Of a stretch of DNA of 64,000 nucleotides, positions 33,553-44,402 are shown in pieces (the stretch's first letter is position 1; each line of letters begins with the position of its first letter). This stretch comes from Candidatus Peribacteria bacterium. GTDB lineage: Bacteria > Patescibacteria > JAEDAM01 > Absconditabacterales > Absconditicoccaceae. The notes under the pieces are model-generated. The model worked only from the letters and a program-made list of their open reading frames with translations, was not told the DNA's origin and did no database searches. Where the stretch lies: positions 1 through 64,000 of the forward strand of contig JAISKI010000004.1 of the NCBI GenBank assembly GCA_031261265.1. Reading direction: 5' to 3'. A program made the position numbers and the translations under genes.

Positions 33553-36500
33553 ATGAAATTTTACTTCAGACTTTTTTCCTTTTTCCTATGCCGAGTGTTC
33601 CTGATGCCCGTAGCTCTTTTTGCTAATTACGAAGCATTTACCCAAACCCTCCAAAAAGTCTGAATAGATATCTCTGTCATCGAAAAAAAATCCAGTATTT
33701 CCCGTTTCGAAATGGCGAGACTCCTAAATGCGATCGAGTGTGAAGACTGTATTGTTCCTTCTCCTCGAACCCAACAGCATTATTCCCTTCAATTTTGGAC
33801 AGATTTTTCAAAAACTCCTGATAGAAACCTCCAAGATATCACCTACCGTGGAGCTTGGCGAGAAAAACAGGACTACTATTATTGTGTAGCCTATGTCGGG
33901 GAGCAGGAATATATGAAAGGATATCCTCAGGCGACTTCTCCGATCTGTGGCGGAAAATTTTGTGGACAAAACGCGATCACCAAACCAGAATTTTTTCAGG
34001 CAGTGCTCAATATCATTGATGAAACGATTATGAAAAATTATCAGGCTAATCGAGCAGATATCAAAAATCGGGTAGCAAAACTCTCTCCAGCAAGTTATCA
34101 GTACAGAGTCCTCGTGGAAAAAGATCTCCAAGCGATTCAATCTGCAGACACTAAATCCAAAGCTATTACCACTTCCGACCAATTCCAAGCCTATCTCAAA
34201 TATTGTATGTTCAACCTGTCTCAATGTGGCTTCCAAACCTTTGGAAATATCGGATATGGATATTGGCCCGTCAGTGAGCTCAATGTGCTGATCAGAGAAG
34301 GGATCATTACCAGAACCGACATCGAAAATATCTATGATAATCTGAAAGGCTCTGATGCTCTCAAAATTCTCTACTATGTCTACCGAAATTACAGTAAATG
34401 TTCCGTAAATGATGATTATGACTGTGATACGATTTCCAATAAAGACGATAATTGCCCTTACACCTACAATCCCAATCAGCTAGATATGGACTATGATGGG
34501 AAAGGAAATGTGTGTGATGATGATATCGATGGCGATGGTAAAAAAAATCCTGAGGGAATAGTCGATGATAATGATAATATTATCATTGGAAAATGGGACC
34601 CTGAGGGAGATGATACTCCGCTCGGCGAGGGGAAAAGAGGATTTGGACTCTTCATCAATGTACAAACCTTGACCGATACCATTCCTGCCAGAATCACCGC
34701 AAAAGTCATTACGGACGGCGATCTCCAATCTCTCCAACGATCCATGGATGATGGGAAAAATTACACCACCACGCTTCCGAGTATCATGCATACCTATAAC
34801 GCTCCTGGTACCTATACGATTTCTGTCCTTGCTACCGATAAATCAGGAAAAAAAGCTGAAGCTAGCACGAAAGTCTACATTGCACCAGGCACCAATTTAC
34901 AATATCAGCTTGCTATTCAACCTGCTTTCACTTTCAAAAATGGGGAAATTGAATATGCTTTTTCTGCTAGCTCCAAAGGAGATTTAGATGGTATCGTGCG
35001 AAGTTTCAATAACAAAGATATCACGGAAGTAAAAATCAATGAAGCAGTGAAAAAAACCTTTCCACAAAATGAAACGATTACGGTGCATGCCAAGGCATAT
35101 TACCAAAATGAGCTGAAAGCTGTCGCCTCTATGACTCTCATCCACGCTTCCTCTCCAAAATTTTCTTCCCTTCAGGTCACGAAAGGCACTCTCCAAACTC
35201 CCACCTCTATCACTACAAATCTGGTAGGGCAGAGAGTCCAAGAAATCACCAATATCTTGCGAAATTGGGGTGATGGTACTACGACTACAGGCACCAGTCT
35301 GACAGCTTCCCATCTTTATCCTTCTTCTGGGATCAAAACTCTCCAACAAACGATCTTTCTGAAAAACGGACAACACCTAGAAAATGTGGTCACCTTCTTC
35401 GTAGAAAACCCCTTCAAATCCCACTCAATGGCACTCAATATCAATGGTACCCAATTTTCTTATGCCCAGGCTCAAGCCACAAATCTTTCCCTCTCTCTGC
35501 TACCAATTTCCTCTGCTACCCCTATCAGTATTACCAATACTTTCGGAGTCAATCAAACCCAAACTTTTCCCGCAACTCCGCTTTCAAAAATTAAACTGCA
35601 AACTACCTACACCAGTGCAGGAAGCAAAACGGTCACCTCTTTTGGAGAAATCAATAGATGTGTTTCCCTAGTAAATCAAGGGACCGTCTATGTTTCTTCT
35701 GCAGACCGCTGTCTTACCGCCCTCAAAAACGGTACCCTTTCTCAATATAAATGTGATATGGATGGAGACAGTATCCCCGATATCTGTGATGATGATATCG
35801 ATGGTGATGGTAAAAAGAATCTTTTGGGGCTCATCCAATATGAAAAAGCTGATTGTAGCTATGATAGTGAAAATATTGACGAAGAAATCCTGAGAAAACA
35901 CTTTGGAGTCTGTTCTCTAGATAATTGCCCTTTTGCTCTCAATTCCGATCAGGTGGATCTCAATAATAATGGAATCGGAGACCTGTGTGAATCTCGAACC
36001 GTCAGGACAATTTCCACTCCTGTGAATAATGACACTTTACGAAAATACGATCAAGATAAAGACGGAATCCCTGATGATGTGGACCTGTGCCCAAGTATTC
36101 CTGGAGATAGAGCTCATCAAGGATGTCCAGGATTTTGAAAAGAAAATGATCCTACAGATCTTTGTGAATCTTCTGTCCCTTCCACCTGTGGAAATGGGAA
36201 ACTTGACCCAGGAGAGACCTGTCTGACCTGTCCTGAAGATGCAGGAAGCCAGTGTATTATCTGTGGCGATGCGATTTGTGATCCTGGGGAATCAAATGTG
36301 AATTGTCCTACCGACTGTCCTCCACCTCCAGGAAAATGCTGAGATGGGGTGTTAGATCCAGGGGAGACGTGTAGAGATTGTCCAGAGGATACGGGTCCTT
36401 GTAAACCGTTATGTTGAGATGGGAAATGTGAAGTAGGGGAATCCAATATCAACTGTCCATCAGATTGTCCTCCGCCTCCAGGCACCTGTTGAAATGGAAA

Positions 36501-38064
36501 GATAGATCCAGGAGAGACGTGTAGAGATTGTCCCGCAGATACAGGACCTTGTAAACCGTTATGTTGAGATGGGAAATGTGAAGTAGGAGAATCGAATGTG
36601 AATTGTCCATCAGATTGTCCTCCGCCTCCAGGCACTTGTTGAAATGGGAAGATAGATCCAGGGGAGACGTGTAGAGATTGTCCCGCAGATACGGGTCCTT
36701 GTAAACCGTTATGTTGAGATGGGAAATGTGAAGTAGGGGAATCGAATGTGAATTGTCCAGCGGATTGTCCTCCAATAGATGAAAAATGTTGAAACGGGAA
36801 ACTAGATCCAGGAGAAAACTGTTCTACTTGTCCTAGTGATGCAAAACCTTGTGATCCCGTGAATCCAAAATGTGATGGTATTTGTGGAGTAAATGACTGT
36901 AAGACTTGTCTTTCCGATTGTGATACGACCAATATTTGTCTAGCCTACTGTGTGCAAAATGGGAAGAAAGATCCTTTAGAAACTTGTGATCCTACAGATT
37001 TAACAAAACAATGACGAGGAAATAAAGGTTGTTCCACTACTTGCCAACCGATTAATGAAGGCGGTCCAGAAGACCCCGATTGTGATGGAGTTTGTGGAGT
37101 AAATGACTGTGAAGTGTGCCTTTCTGACTGTGATACGACCAATATTTGTCTAGCCTACTGTGTGCAGAATGGGAAGAAAGATCCACTAGAAACATGTGAT
37201 CCCACGGATTTGACGAAACAATGACGAGGAAATAAAGGTTGTTCCACTACCTGCCAACCTATTAATGAGGGTGGTCCAGAAGACCCCGATTGTGATGGAG
37301 TTTGTGGAGTAAATGATTGTGAAGTGTGCCTTTCTGACTGTGATACGACCAATATTTGTCTAGCTTACTGTGTGCAAAATGGAAAGAAAGACCCATTAGA
37401 AACATGTGATCCCACGGATTTGACGAAACAATGACGAGGAAATAAAGGCTGTTCCACTACCTGCCAACCGATCAATGAAGAAAATCCCAACTGTGACGGA
37501 ATCTGTGGAGTAAATGACTGTACTGTCTGTATTTCTGACTGCGAAAAAACGGATATTTGTTTATCTTACTGTATTCCTAATGGAATCCGTGATCCAGGCG
37601 AAGAATGTGATCCTAGCGAAGCAGGATGTACAGCTTTTTGTAAACGAATCAATCCGCCAGAGACTCGCTGTGATGGTATTTGTGGAGTCCTCGATTGCGA
37701 TCTCTGTCCTACTGACTGTGACCAGACGGAGAGGTGTATTACTCACTGTGGAAACGGTATCTTGGATCCAGGCGAGGAATGCGATGCAGGACTTCTTAAT
37801 GGGAAAAATGGAATCTGTTCCCTAACCTGTAAAATGGAGACCTGCGGAAATGGAAGAGTGGATCCAGGCGAAACTTGTGAAAGTTGTCCTCAAGATCTCT
37901 CTCGATGTATCGTAGAGCAAAATTGTAATATGTGTCCGTGTCCGTATGCGGATTTTGCAAGTGATTTAATTCTGAAAGATCGTATTAGAGCAAAGCTCCG
38001 AGATGCCTCTAGAAAAGTCTTTTATAGCTTCTCCCCAGAGGTTTTGCTTTCTAATTTTCTCTAA
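33553..38064 (+). CDS. giant secreted Cys-rich, calcium-binding repeat protein
   Basis: 1503 residues with a signal peptide. Residues 55-280 are a unique domain. A thrombospondin-type-3-like Ca-binding segment (DCDTISNKDDNCP, DIDGDGKKN) lies near 286-330, a PKD-like domain near 365-445, a second beta-rich region, and more type-3 repeats (DMDGDSIPDICDDDIDGDG, DQDKDGIPDDVDLCP) from 734 to 860. The last 600 residues are Cys-rich repeats: three 50-residue units (CGDGKCEVGES..NCPSDCPPPPGTC) and three nearly identical 70-residue units (CDGVCGVNDCEVCLSDC..). Twelve UGA codons are read as Gly, many at the same place in each repeat. It probably extends from the cell as a Ca- and disulphide-stiffened adhesin. 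No membrane anchor is seen. Confidence 0.85.
36340..36790 (+). repeat. 150-bp tandem repeats within the giant protein gene
   Basis: Three units with a period of exactly 150 bases (for example TGAGATGGGAAATG at 36415, 36565 and 36715), differing at few positions. The UGA-Gly codon after the TGT Cys codon is kept in each unit. Confidence 0.85.
36868..37497 (+). repeat. 210-bp tandem repeats within the giant protein gene
   Basis: Three units of 210 bases (70 residues). Units 1 and 2 encode identical residues over most of their length, and the UGA codon in the ACAATGACGAGG context is conserved in all three. This is a recent duplication and likely length-variable. Confidence 0.85.
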
Positions 38065-38134
38065 CAGGAAAACTTTACGTCCTTTACGATTGGGCTTTTT
38101 TAGTATCTCATCATTCCTTCTACAAAAAAATGAC

Positions 38135-38163
38135 TTGACTTTTGATATATATATGAATATACT
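38135..38163 (+). promoter_or_regulatory. promoter of the 38180 gene
   Basis: TTGACT (38135-38140) and TATACT (38158-38163) are 17 bases apart, about 17 bases before the ATG. Confidence 0.65.
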
Positions 38164-38179
38164 AAGAAAAACAAAAAAT

Positions 38180-38581
38180 ATGGAAACAATACAAATGTCC
38201 TACCAGCAGTGGGAAAATCTCTGTAAACGGTGTGGAAAATGTTGCCACATCAAGCACAGAGTGGGGAAAGTCACAATCATAGATCCAGAGCTTGTCTGTC
38301 CCCATTTACGGAGTGACAATAGCTGTGACATCTATGAGCATCGACTAAGCTCGGAGTGTCTTTCAGTACAGGAAGTACTCCAAAAGGGAATTTCAGGGAT
38401 CATTCCTGAGAGTTGTGCATATGCACACCTGAATCCAGCATACAGATTTGCCATAGATGCTCCTACAATGGAGGAATTCTGGCAGGTAGTAGTTAAAAAT
38501 GGAAGTGTGTGTAAAATGAGATTAGACCGATACCTTTGGGGATTGGTCACAAAAACGCGAGAAATCGCAGTAGAAGAATAA
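38180..38581 (+). CDS. YkgJ-type cysteine cluster protein
   Basis: A 133-residue protein with the cysteine cluster CKRCGKCC (residues 11-18), then CPHLRSDNSCDIYEHR and C..(12)..C downstream, the pattern of the YkgJ/UPF0153 putative metal- or Fe-S-binding family. There is no in-frame UGA. It starts a plus-strand run of four genes without UGA-Gly codons whose starts lie behind A-rich, SD-free leaders. Function is not established for the family. Confidence 0.7.
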   Translation: METIQMSYQQWENLCKRCGKCCHIKHRVGKVTIIDPELVCPHLRSDNSCDIYEHRLSSECLSVQEVLQKGISGIIPESCAYAHLNPAYRFAIDAPTMEEFWQVVVKNGSVCKMRLDRYLWGLVTKTREIAVEE

Positions 38582-38605
38582 AGTAAAAATAAAAAAATTA
38601 CAGAA

Positions 38606-39076
38606 ATGAAAAAAAGTTGGAAAGTGTGTTTGAGTTTATTAGTGGTAGTTGCAGGGATGCTCTTCACCTCCTGCGAAAAGGAAGAGTACCATTACACGAC
38701 GATTATAGTCCAGCCTGGATCTGATCCAGCAGGCGATGGAAATGGTGATAATAATGGCAACAACAATGGAACCAACAGCGATGATGTTTATTTCATCGTG
38801 GATGGCAAATCGGTAAAAGAAATTACCATCTATCAGGACATCCTGTTAGAATTGGTCCCTGCGAAAAAAGCAGATGGATTCTTTACCGTCTGGTATTACT
38901 GGGCTCCTGAAGGAATTCGCTGGACCCCACCCACAAGTGGGCAGTATAGTGGAAGATACATCAATTATGTCGTGCACCAAAAGGGGCTAGACGACACCTT
39001 CTATGCCCAATACTACGATCGTATCACAGGGCAAGAATTATCAAAAAAGGTGGCACTCATAATCCACCATCGGTAG
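38606..39076 (+). CDS. small lipoprotein, unknown
   Basis: A 156-residue protein. A lipoprotein signal peptide ends in LFTSCEKE, with the lipobox Cys near residue 23. A low-complexity Gly/Asp/Asn linker and a beta-rich domain with many aromatic residues follow. None of about 17 Gly codons is UGA. The TSCEKE lipobox context and A-rich leader resemble Bacteroidota lipoproteins; that is a stylistic impression. It lies 24 bases after the previous gene, probably in the same transcript. Confidence 0.65.
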   Translation: MKKSWKVCLSLLVVVAGMLFTSCEKEEYHYTTIIVQPGSDPAGDGNGDNNGNNNGTNSDDVYFIVDGKSVKEITIYQDILLELVPAKKADGFFTVWYYWAPEGIRWTPPTSGQYSGRYINYVVHQKGLDDTFYAQYYDRITGQELSKKVALIIHHR

Positions 39077-39124
39077 GACGGACCTACCAAAGAGAGCGAG
39101 CTGAAATACAGTCTCGCTTTTCTC
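39072..39124 (+). terminator. double hairpin terminator
   Basis: GGTAGG/CCTACC (39072/39083) overlaps the stop codon, followed by GAGCGAG/CTCGCTTTTCT (39094/39113). Confidence 0.6.
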
Positions 39125-39147
39125 GATAAAAAATTTACCACTTAGCC

Positions 39148-39176
39148 TTGACATTTATGATGTAAATGTGTATACT
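39148..39176 (+). promoter_or_regulatory. promoter of the 39205-40166 pair
   Basis: TTGACA (39148-39153) and TATACT (39171-39176) are 17 bases apart, 28 bases before the ATG. Confidence 0.65.
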
Positions 39177-39204
39177 CCCAAAACACTAAATAAAAAAAAT
39201 AAAA

Positions 39205-39663
39205 ATGGCAAAAGAACAACCAGAAAAAGAAATGAAGATTCTCTGTCTTCATCTCTGTGGAAACCTCGGTAATTTTTCCCTTCGCTTAGGGAATAATCTA
39301 AGAAAAAAGAAGGAGGAATACCGCAGAGGCTTCCCCGTGGATGCTGACATGGCAACTCTCACCTTCTCTTCGTTCCCGCAGATAGAAAAAGCTATCAAAG
39401 GACTGAAGGAGAAATTCCAGGCTTGTATTGTCTTTGGTACGGACAAATGTCTTAAAGGCACGGGAAAGTACAAAGGAAAGGAAGAAAAACTCCTTACCCT
39501 CTTAAAGGCATTACTTCCTGATTGTGAGTCCCACGTATTTTGTGAATACTCATATGAGGGACCGCAAGACAATGCGGACCGTATTGAATGGGATATTATC
39601 CCCTTTCTATGGGAAGCATTGGAAAAATGGGAAGCTAAACAGGAAATGGAGGTAGCCATATGA
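39205..39663 (+). CDS. unknown cytosolic protein that appears to end at UGA
   Basis: A 152-residue protein, possibly alpha/beta, with no family I can name. Its UGA at 39661 overlaps the ATG of the next lipoprotein gene as ATGA, the classic coupled stop-start. If UGA were Gly here the frame would run on 76 codons to TAG 39889, antagonising the next gene in another frame with a Leu/Pro-rich tail of no obvious sense. I therefore give the UGA-terminated end, with 39891 as the code-25 alternative. It lacks any internal UGA. Confidence 0.55.
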   Translation: MAKEQPEKEMKILCLHLCGNLGNFSLRLGNNLRKKKEEYRRGFPVDADMATLTFSSFPQIEKAIKGLKEKFQACIVFGTDKCLKGTGKYKGKEEKLLTLLKALLPDCESHVFCEYSYEGPQDNADRIEWDIIPFLWEALEKWEAKQEMEVAI

Positions 39664-40166
39664 AAACCTTCTTCTCTCTTCTATTTTCCCTTTTTATCCT
39701 CTGCACGAGTTGCAGTTGGCAGGGAGACGATCCCTTTGAAGACGAAATCACTACTTGTCCTGGTTCAGATGGCTCTACCCCTGGAAATGGCTCAGGATCG
39801 GGTTCAGGGGATTCCAATCCTGGAGATGGAAAATATTCCAATGCTCCGAGAGCTGAACTGGGAATCGATCCCGACTGCTATATGCCAGTAGGCGTAGGCA
39901 TTCGGATTGTGGATGAAAACCGCTATTTCATTGAGAATACTCAGTTGAGCTTCTCAAAAGGAAACAGAGGGATTCATGTATTGACTCATTCTTCCCTTCG
40001 GAATAGAGCAATCTACTTCCAATTTGGAGAAGGGCAGCCGATCTTCAAAGAATCGGTGAAAAAAAATGGGTGGAATTACTTCGCCCTACAAAAAAAGAAC
40101 CACACTCCGGAATGGCTCTACATTACGATAGGGAGCACTACTACCAAGGTATTCTTGGTATACTAG
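39660..40166 (+). CDS. small lipoprotein, unknown
   Basis: A 168-residue protein with a lipoprotein signal peptide (FILCTSCSW, Cys about residue 18), a Gly/Ser/Asp linker (about 33-60), then a beta-rich domain. It shares lipobox style and linker type with the 38606 lipoprotein. No in-frame UGA and a TAG stop. Translation is probably coupled to the upstream gene through the ATGA overlap. Confidence 0.65.
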   Translation: MKTFFSLLFSLFILCTSCSWQGDDPFEDEITTCPGSDGSTPGNGSGSGSGDSNPGDGKYSNAPRAELGIDPDCYMPVGVGIRIVDENRYFIENTQLSFSKGNRGIHVLTHSSLRNRAIYFQFGEGQPIFKESVKKNGWNYFALQKKNHTPEWLYITIGSTTTKVFLVY

Positions 40167-40186
40167 CCCTACGGAAACCTAACTAT

Positions 40187-40218
40187 AAAAAGCGAGCAGA
40201 AATCCTGTTTCGCTTTTT
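40187..40218 (+). terminator. rho-independent terminator
   Basis: AAAAAGCGA (40187-40195) pairs with TCGCTTTTT (40210-40218), 21 bases after the lipoprotein stop. The gap to 40342 holds nothing else clear. Confidence 0.7.
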
Positions 40219-40342
40219 GTGTATACTCCCAAAAAAATGTAAAGCCAAACGTGTGCAGGAAGTGAGATTTTTCTTGCTTTTTTTTCTCTTTTCGAGTAGT
40301 ATATAAAAGACAAGGTAAATTTTATTCCCTCATCTCTCTCCC

Positions 40343-40966
40343 ATGACCTATATTCACGAAGAACTCCTTGATGAAATCGAAACCCTTAAAGATTCAGGGA
40401 AATTTGATGAAGCGATCAGGAAAGTAAATGTAATTCTTTCCAAAGATCCAAGCAATGAAGAAGCATTACTTCAGATAGCAGATATTCATTATCGCAGAAA
40501 TGAAATAGATAAAGCTGATAAAGCAGTGGATTTTCTCAATATCCAGAAAAAAAACGATCCCCTCGGACTCTATATTAAAGGGATCCTAGAAATGGAAAAA
40601 AATAATCGAAAAGAAGCTAGAGATATTTTAAAAAAAGCGTTGGATCTCACTCATGGAGATAATCACGAAATTATCCGTTGTTATGGACTCTGCGAATATT
40701 GGTATGGAAATAGAGAGAAAGGGATGTCTTACCTCAAAGAAGCCTTTGAAATGAATGGGCAAGATGCAGAAGTAGTCTACAATATTATTCAAATCCATAT
40801 GCTAGAGCATTCTTATGCAAAAGCAAAAGAAATGATCAATTATTTTTATGCGAATCATGCAGATCTCAAAGTCGTAGATAAAACTTTAGAGCGATACGAT
40901 AAAAAAGTTGCTTTATTTGAAAAGTTTTTGGCAACTCAGCAGATTCTCAAGGGAGTAAAAATATAG
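40343..40966 (+). CDS. TPR-repeat protein
   Basis: A 207-residue, all-helical protein with four or five tetratricopeptide repeats (for example SGKFDEAIRKVNVILSKDP, then NEEALLQIADIHYRRNE). TPR proteins act as protein-protein scaffolds; the partner is unknown. It has no signal peptide and no in-frame UGA, and lies 81 bases upstream of the MacA-like gene, possibly in one transcript. Confidence 0.75.
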   Translation: MTYIHEELLDEIETLKDSGKFDEAIRKVNVILSKDPSNEEALLQIADIHYRRNEIDKADKAVDFLNIQKKNDPLGLYIKGILEMEKNNRKEARDILKKALDLTHGDNHEIIRCYGLCEYWYGNREKGMSYLKEAFEMNGQDAEVVYNIIQIHMLEHSYAKAKEMINYFYANHADLKVVDKTLERYDKKVALFEKFLATQQILKGVKI

Positions 40967-41047
40967 TATCCAAATAGTGTCACATTCCTCTCACTTTTTC
41001 GTTGTATCTAATAGGAAAATAGCTTTTTACTTAGTTTCAGCGGAAGT

Positions 41048-43132
41048 ATGACACGATTACGTAAGCTTTTAGGAATGAGTCGAAAAAAGTGGACTCTGAT
41101 TGTAATTCTTCTCGCCCTAGTGGGGATAGGAGGACGATGGGGATATCAGCATTTTTTTGCTACTGATTTGGGCAATGATGAATATCTTTCCAACGATATG
41201 ACGGTCGAAAAAGGAGACGTAATAAATTCCCTCCAAATGAATGGAAGAGCGAATTTTTCTAGTACGCAAAAACTCACGTTCCCCAATTCTGGAAGAATTA
41301 CGGGGGTCTACAAAAAAGTCGGTGATCTCGTGAAAGCGGGAGAAGTGATTGCTAGAATGGACACCTATGAAATAGATAATCAGCTAGAAAAATCAAAAAT
41401 TGATCTAGAAAATGAACAGAGAAGTCTGGAAAAGGCTTTGGACGGTTCCAAAAGGGATTTGGAGATTCTGCAAGCGGAAAAGAAATATCAAGCATTACTT
41501 TACGAACAACAAAATGCTCCTACTTCTCTCAAACTTGCTTTGCAAACGGTAGAAAATGAGTATATCAATAAAAAGAATGAATATCAACAAGCGGTGCGTG
41601 AATACGAGAAAAAACAAAAAGACTACGAAACGAAAAAGAAAACGTATGACGAAATTCTGACCCTGAATAAATCAGGGACTATTTTGCATTCAGACGAAGT
41701 TTTGAAAAATAAAGTTGAGGACCTAAAATTTACTGCCGATGATGTGAGAAAAGAGTTAGATACCTTAGACAAGATCATGCTTTACACCACAAAATATGGA
41801 ACCACTAAACCAGACTATTATATGTATATTGGTGCAAAAGATCAAAACACTAAAAATCAAGTGGAACGTCTTTTCCGAGAAATGTATGCTACTGCCACCA
41901 CTCTCTATACTCGAGCCAATAGCGGTCAATTACTTACGCTTCCTGAAGTAGAACTAAAATCCCAACTCATTCAGCAGTATGAGGTGTTAAAAGAAGTAGC
42001 AGAGCAAAAAACTGCTTTGAGTATTGCGGTAGAAAAGATGTTTGAAGCGAGTATTGAAAGTGCGGGGACTCCACGAAGCAGAGTGAGCATCGCTGATGGA
42101 AGATCTCTTAAAACTACAGCAAACACCGCGATTGATGAAATTTTGGGATTAGCAAAACCAGAAACCATTGGAGAAAAAGCAAAATCAGAATTAGAAGACT
42201 TGAAACTAGAGCTCGACAAGCAGCAGCAAGCATTAGATAAACTCAAAATTGAGTACGATCAGCTAGATGCAGAGAAAGCAAAAAAGATTTCCGATACTAA
42301 AATGGACTATGAAATGAAAGATTTGGAAGTGAAAATCGCAAAAACCGAATTAGATGATCTGAAAAAAGGAGAGAACGAAGAAGTAAAACAGATTAGAAAT
42401 AATATCAAGCAGAAACAAAAAGAGATTGAGACGATTAGCAAGAGATATGATGACTATACCTTGAAAGCGAACTTTGATGGGGTAGTGACCAAAATGAACT
42501 TACAAGTAGGAGATACGGTGGGAGGAGGACAGTATGGTAATTCCACAGAGGAAAAATCTGTTTCTATTGAAAATCCCGATAATTTGGAAATCAAACTCAA
42601 CGTAGATCAGACCGATATTGCAAAACTCTCTGTGGGAATGCCAGTGAAAATTCTGTTAGATGCTTTGCCAGATTCTCCTTATACAGGGACACTCGTAGAG
42701 ATCGATACTACTGCAGGTGATGGCGATGGATATGGTGGAGGAGGTGCAAGTTATAAAGCAAAAGTAGTGTTCACCAAAAAACCTGATGATATTATTTTAT
42801 GAGCCATGACAGCAATGATTACGATTATCTTAGAAGAAGCTCATGACGTACTAACAGTGCCAAATATCGCGATTTCTGAGGGATTCCAAGGACCCATGGT
42901 AATGAAAGTTGAAAATGGAAAATATAAAAAAGTAGCAGTAGAAGTCTGAATCTCTGATGAGGCAAATACAGAAATTGTCTCAGGATTGTCTGAGGGAGAT
43001 GTGATTATGGGAGTCTTTATCGACAAAGAGGGAATAGAATCTGCAGGTTTGAATGATGATAATAGCGATACGGGTGATCAGGGTGACTCTTCTGTTCGTG
43101 GTGGAGGAGGAGGTTCGGTGCAGGTTTTATAA
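41048..43132 (+). CDS. MacA/HlyD-type membrane fusion protein
   Basis: The 694-residue periplasmic-adaptor-like subunit of an ABC exporter. It has one N-terminal membrane anchor (residues 17-33), a barrel-sandwich half (GRITGVYKKVGDLVKAGEVIARMD), a very long coiled coil (about 115-470), the second barrel-sandwich half (NFDGVVTKMNLQVGDTV) and a beta-barrel ending in NIAISEGFQGP, with a Gly-rich tail. Two UGA codons are read as Gly; stopping at the first would remove the last 110 residues. The coil is longer than in E. coli MacA, which suits a cell with a thick or unusual envelope. It is followed 33 bases later by the permease gene. Confidence 0.85.
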
Positions 43133-43165
43133 TCAGATTTTATTTTTCTTTTCCTGACTACGAGG

Positions 43166-44386
43166 ATGAATCTCTTACAATATTTCAAAGAAGCACGAGG
43201 AACGATAAAGGGGAACCCCATGAGGTCCTTCCTCAGTATTTTGTGAATTGTAATTGGGATTGTGTCTGTAGTAGTCATGCTGGGAATCTGAAAAGGGGCA
43301 GAAATAAAATTAATGGAAAGTATGGGAGATCTTGCAAAAAATCAGATCCAATTATATAAATGATGGGCAGAGGAAGGACAAAAACAGCTTGCTATTACTA
43401 CCGCTACGGTGGACTATTTAGAGGGAGTTTTCCCCGAATTACAAGGAAAGATCTCCTATAGTGCCTCCAATTATATGCAATTACCTATCAAGAGTGAATG
43501 GGGAGGATATGAAGGGTTGTCTTATTATGGAGTACCTCCCGCACGATTTGAAAATACTGAGAGAAAACTCTTGTATGGTTCTCATTTCACCACCTGACAA
43601 TATGAAAAAGCTGATTTAGTGACCATTCTAGGAGAGGATGTTTCTCAGGTATTTTTTGGGAATGAAAATCCGATTGGTAAAAAAATTGAGTTGGGGGGAA
43701 AAATCTTTGCAGTGGTGGGAGTGCTCAAAAACGATCCTCTTTATTCCAATGCAGAACGAAAAACGTATGAAGCACGAATCCCTTTTCCTACCTTTTTGGC
43801 GAGGTTTCCTCAGAATGCGGATTTGTATAGTTTGACCATCTATCTTCCAGCATTAGCGGACAATGCGGTATGGCAAAAAAGAATTTCTTATGCCTTGCTA
43901 AAATATTATCAGCTCTCTCATATTTCTGAACTGAATTTTACGATTGACAGTATTTCCAAATATGTGGATGAGATGAAAGAACAGCAAAAAATGATGAACT
44001 ACTTGCTCCTCGCCATCGGATCAATTTCCCTGCTTGTGGGAGGAATCGGGGTCATGAATATTATGCTAGTTTCTGTCACAGAAAGAACCAAAGAAATCTG
44101 AATCCGTAAAGCGATCGGTGCCTTAAAAGCGGATGTGATTATCCAGTTTTTAGTAGAGAGTATTCTCATCACTTTTTTGGGAGGGGTAATTGCAATTGTC
44201 TTGAGCTATGGAGCGGAACTTCTTATCAATAAATATGGAGAACCCATGAATCTCTATGCTGTGATCACCCCAGACATTGTGGGATTAGCATTAGTAATCA
44301 CCTCAATTACAGGAATCATCTTTGGAATCCTTCCAGCGAAAAGAGCGGCGGGATTACAGGTAATCGATGCTCTAAGATATGAATAA
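43166..44386 (+). CDS. MacB-type ABC exporter permease
   Basis: The 406-residue permease has one N-terminal membrane helix (FLSILGIVIGIVSVVVMLGIGKG), a large extracellular MacB periplasmic core domain (residues 55-270) and three C-terminal helices. It includes the signature VTERTKEIGIRKAIGA, whose first Gly is a UGA codon, and ends LRYE. Five UGA codons are read as Gly. It works with the adaptor just upstream. The ATPase is neither fused nor adjacent, so it must come from elsewhere in the genome. Confidence 0.9.
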
Positions 44387-44402
44387 AGGAGAAAGGGAGT
44401 AA

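Noticed and set aside
36117..36932. A long minus-strand open frame of 271 codons opposite the Cys-rich repeats
   Set aside because: It is a shadow of the repeat gene: its Ser/Gln/Gly-rich repeats mirror the plus-strand units.
38140..40190. The UGA-free block as a contig chimera from another organism
   Set aside because: It joins smoothly to UGA-using genes on both sides and similar promoters occur elsewhere in the window; import by transfer is simpler, though read coverage would settle it.
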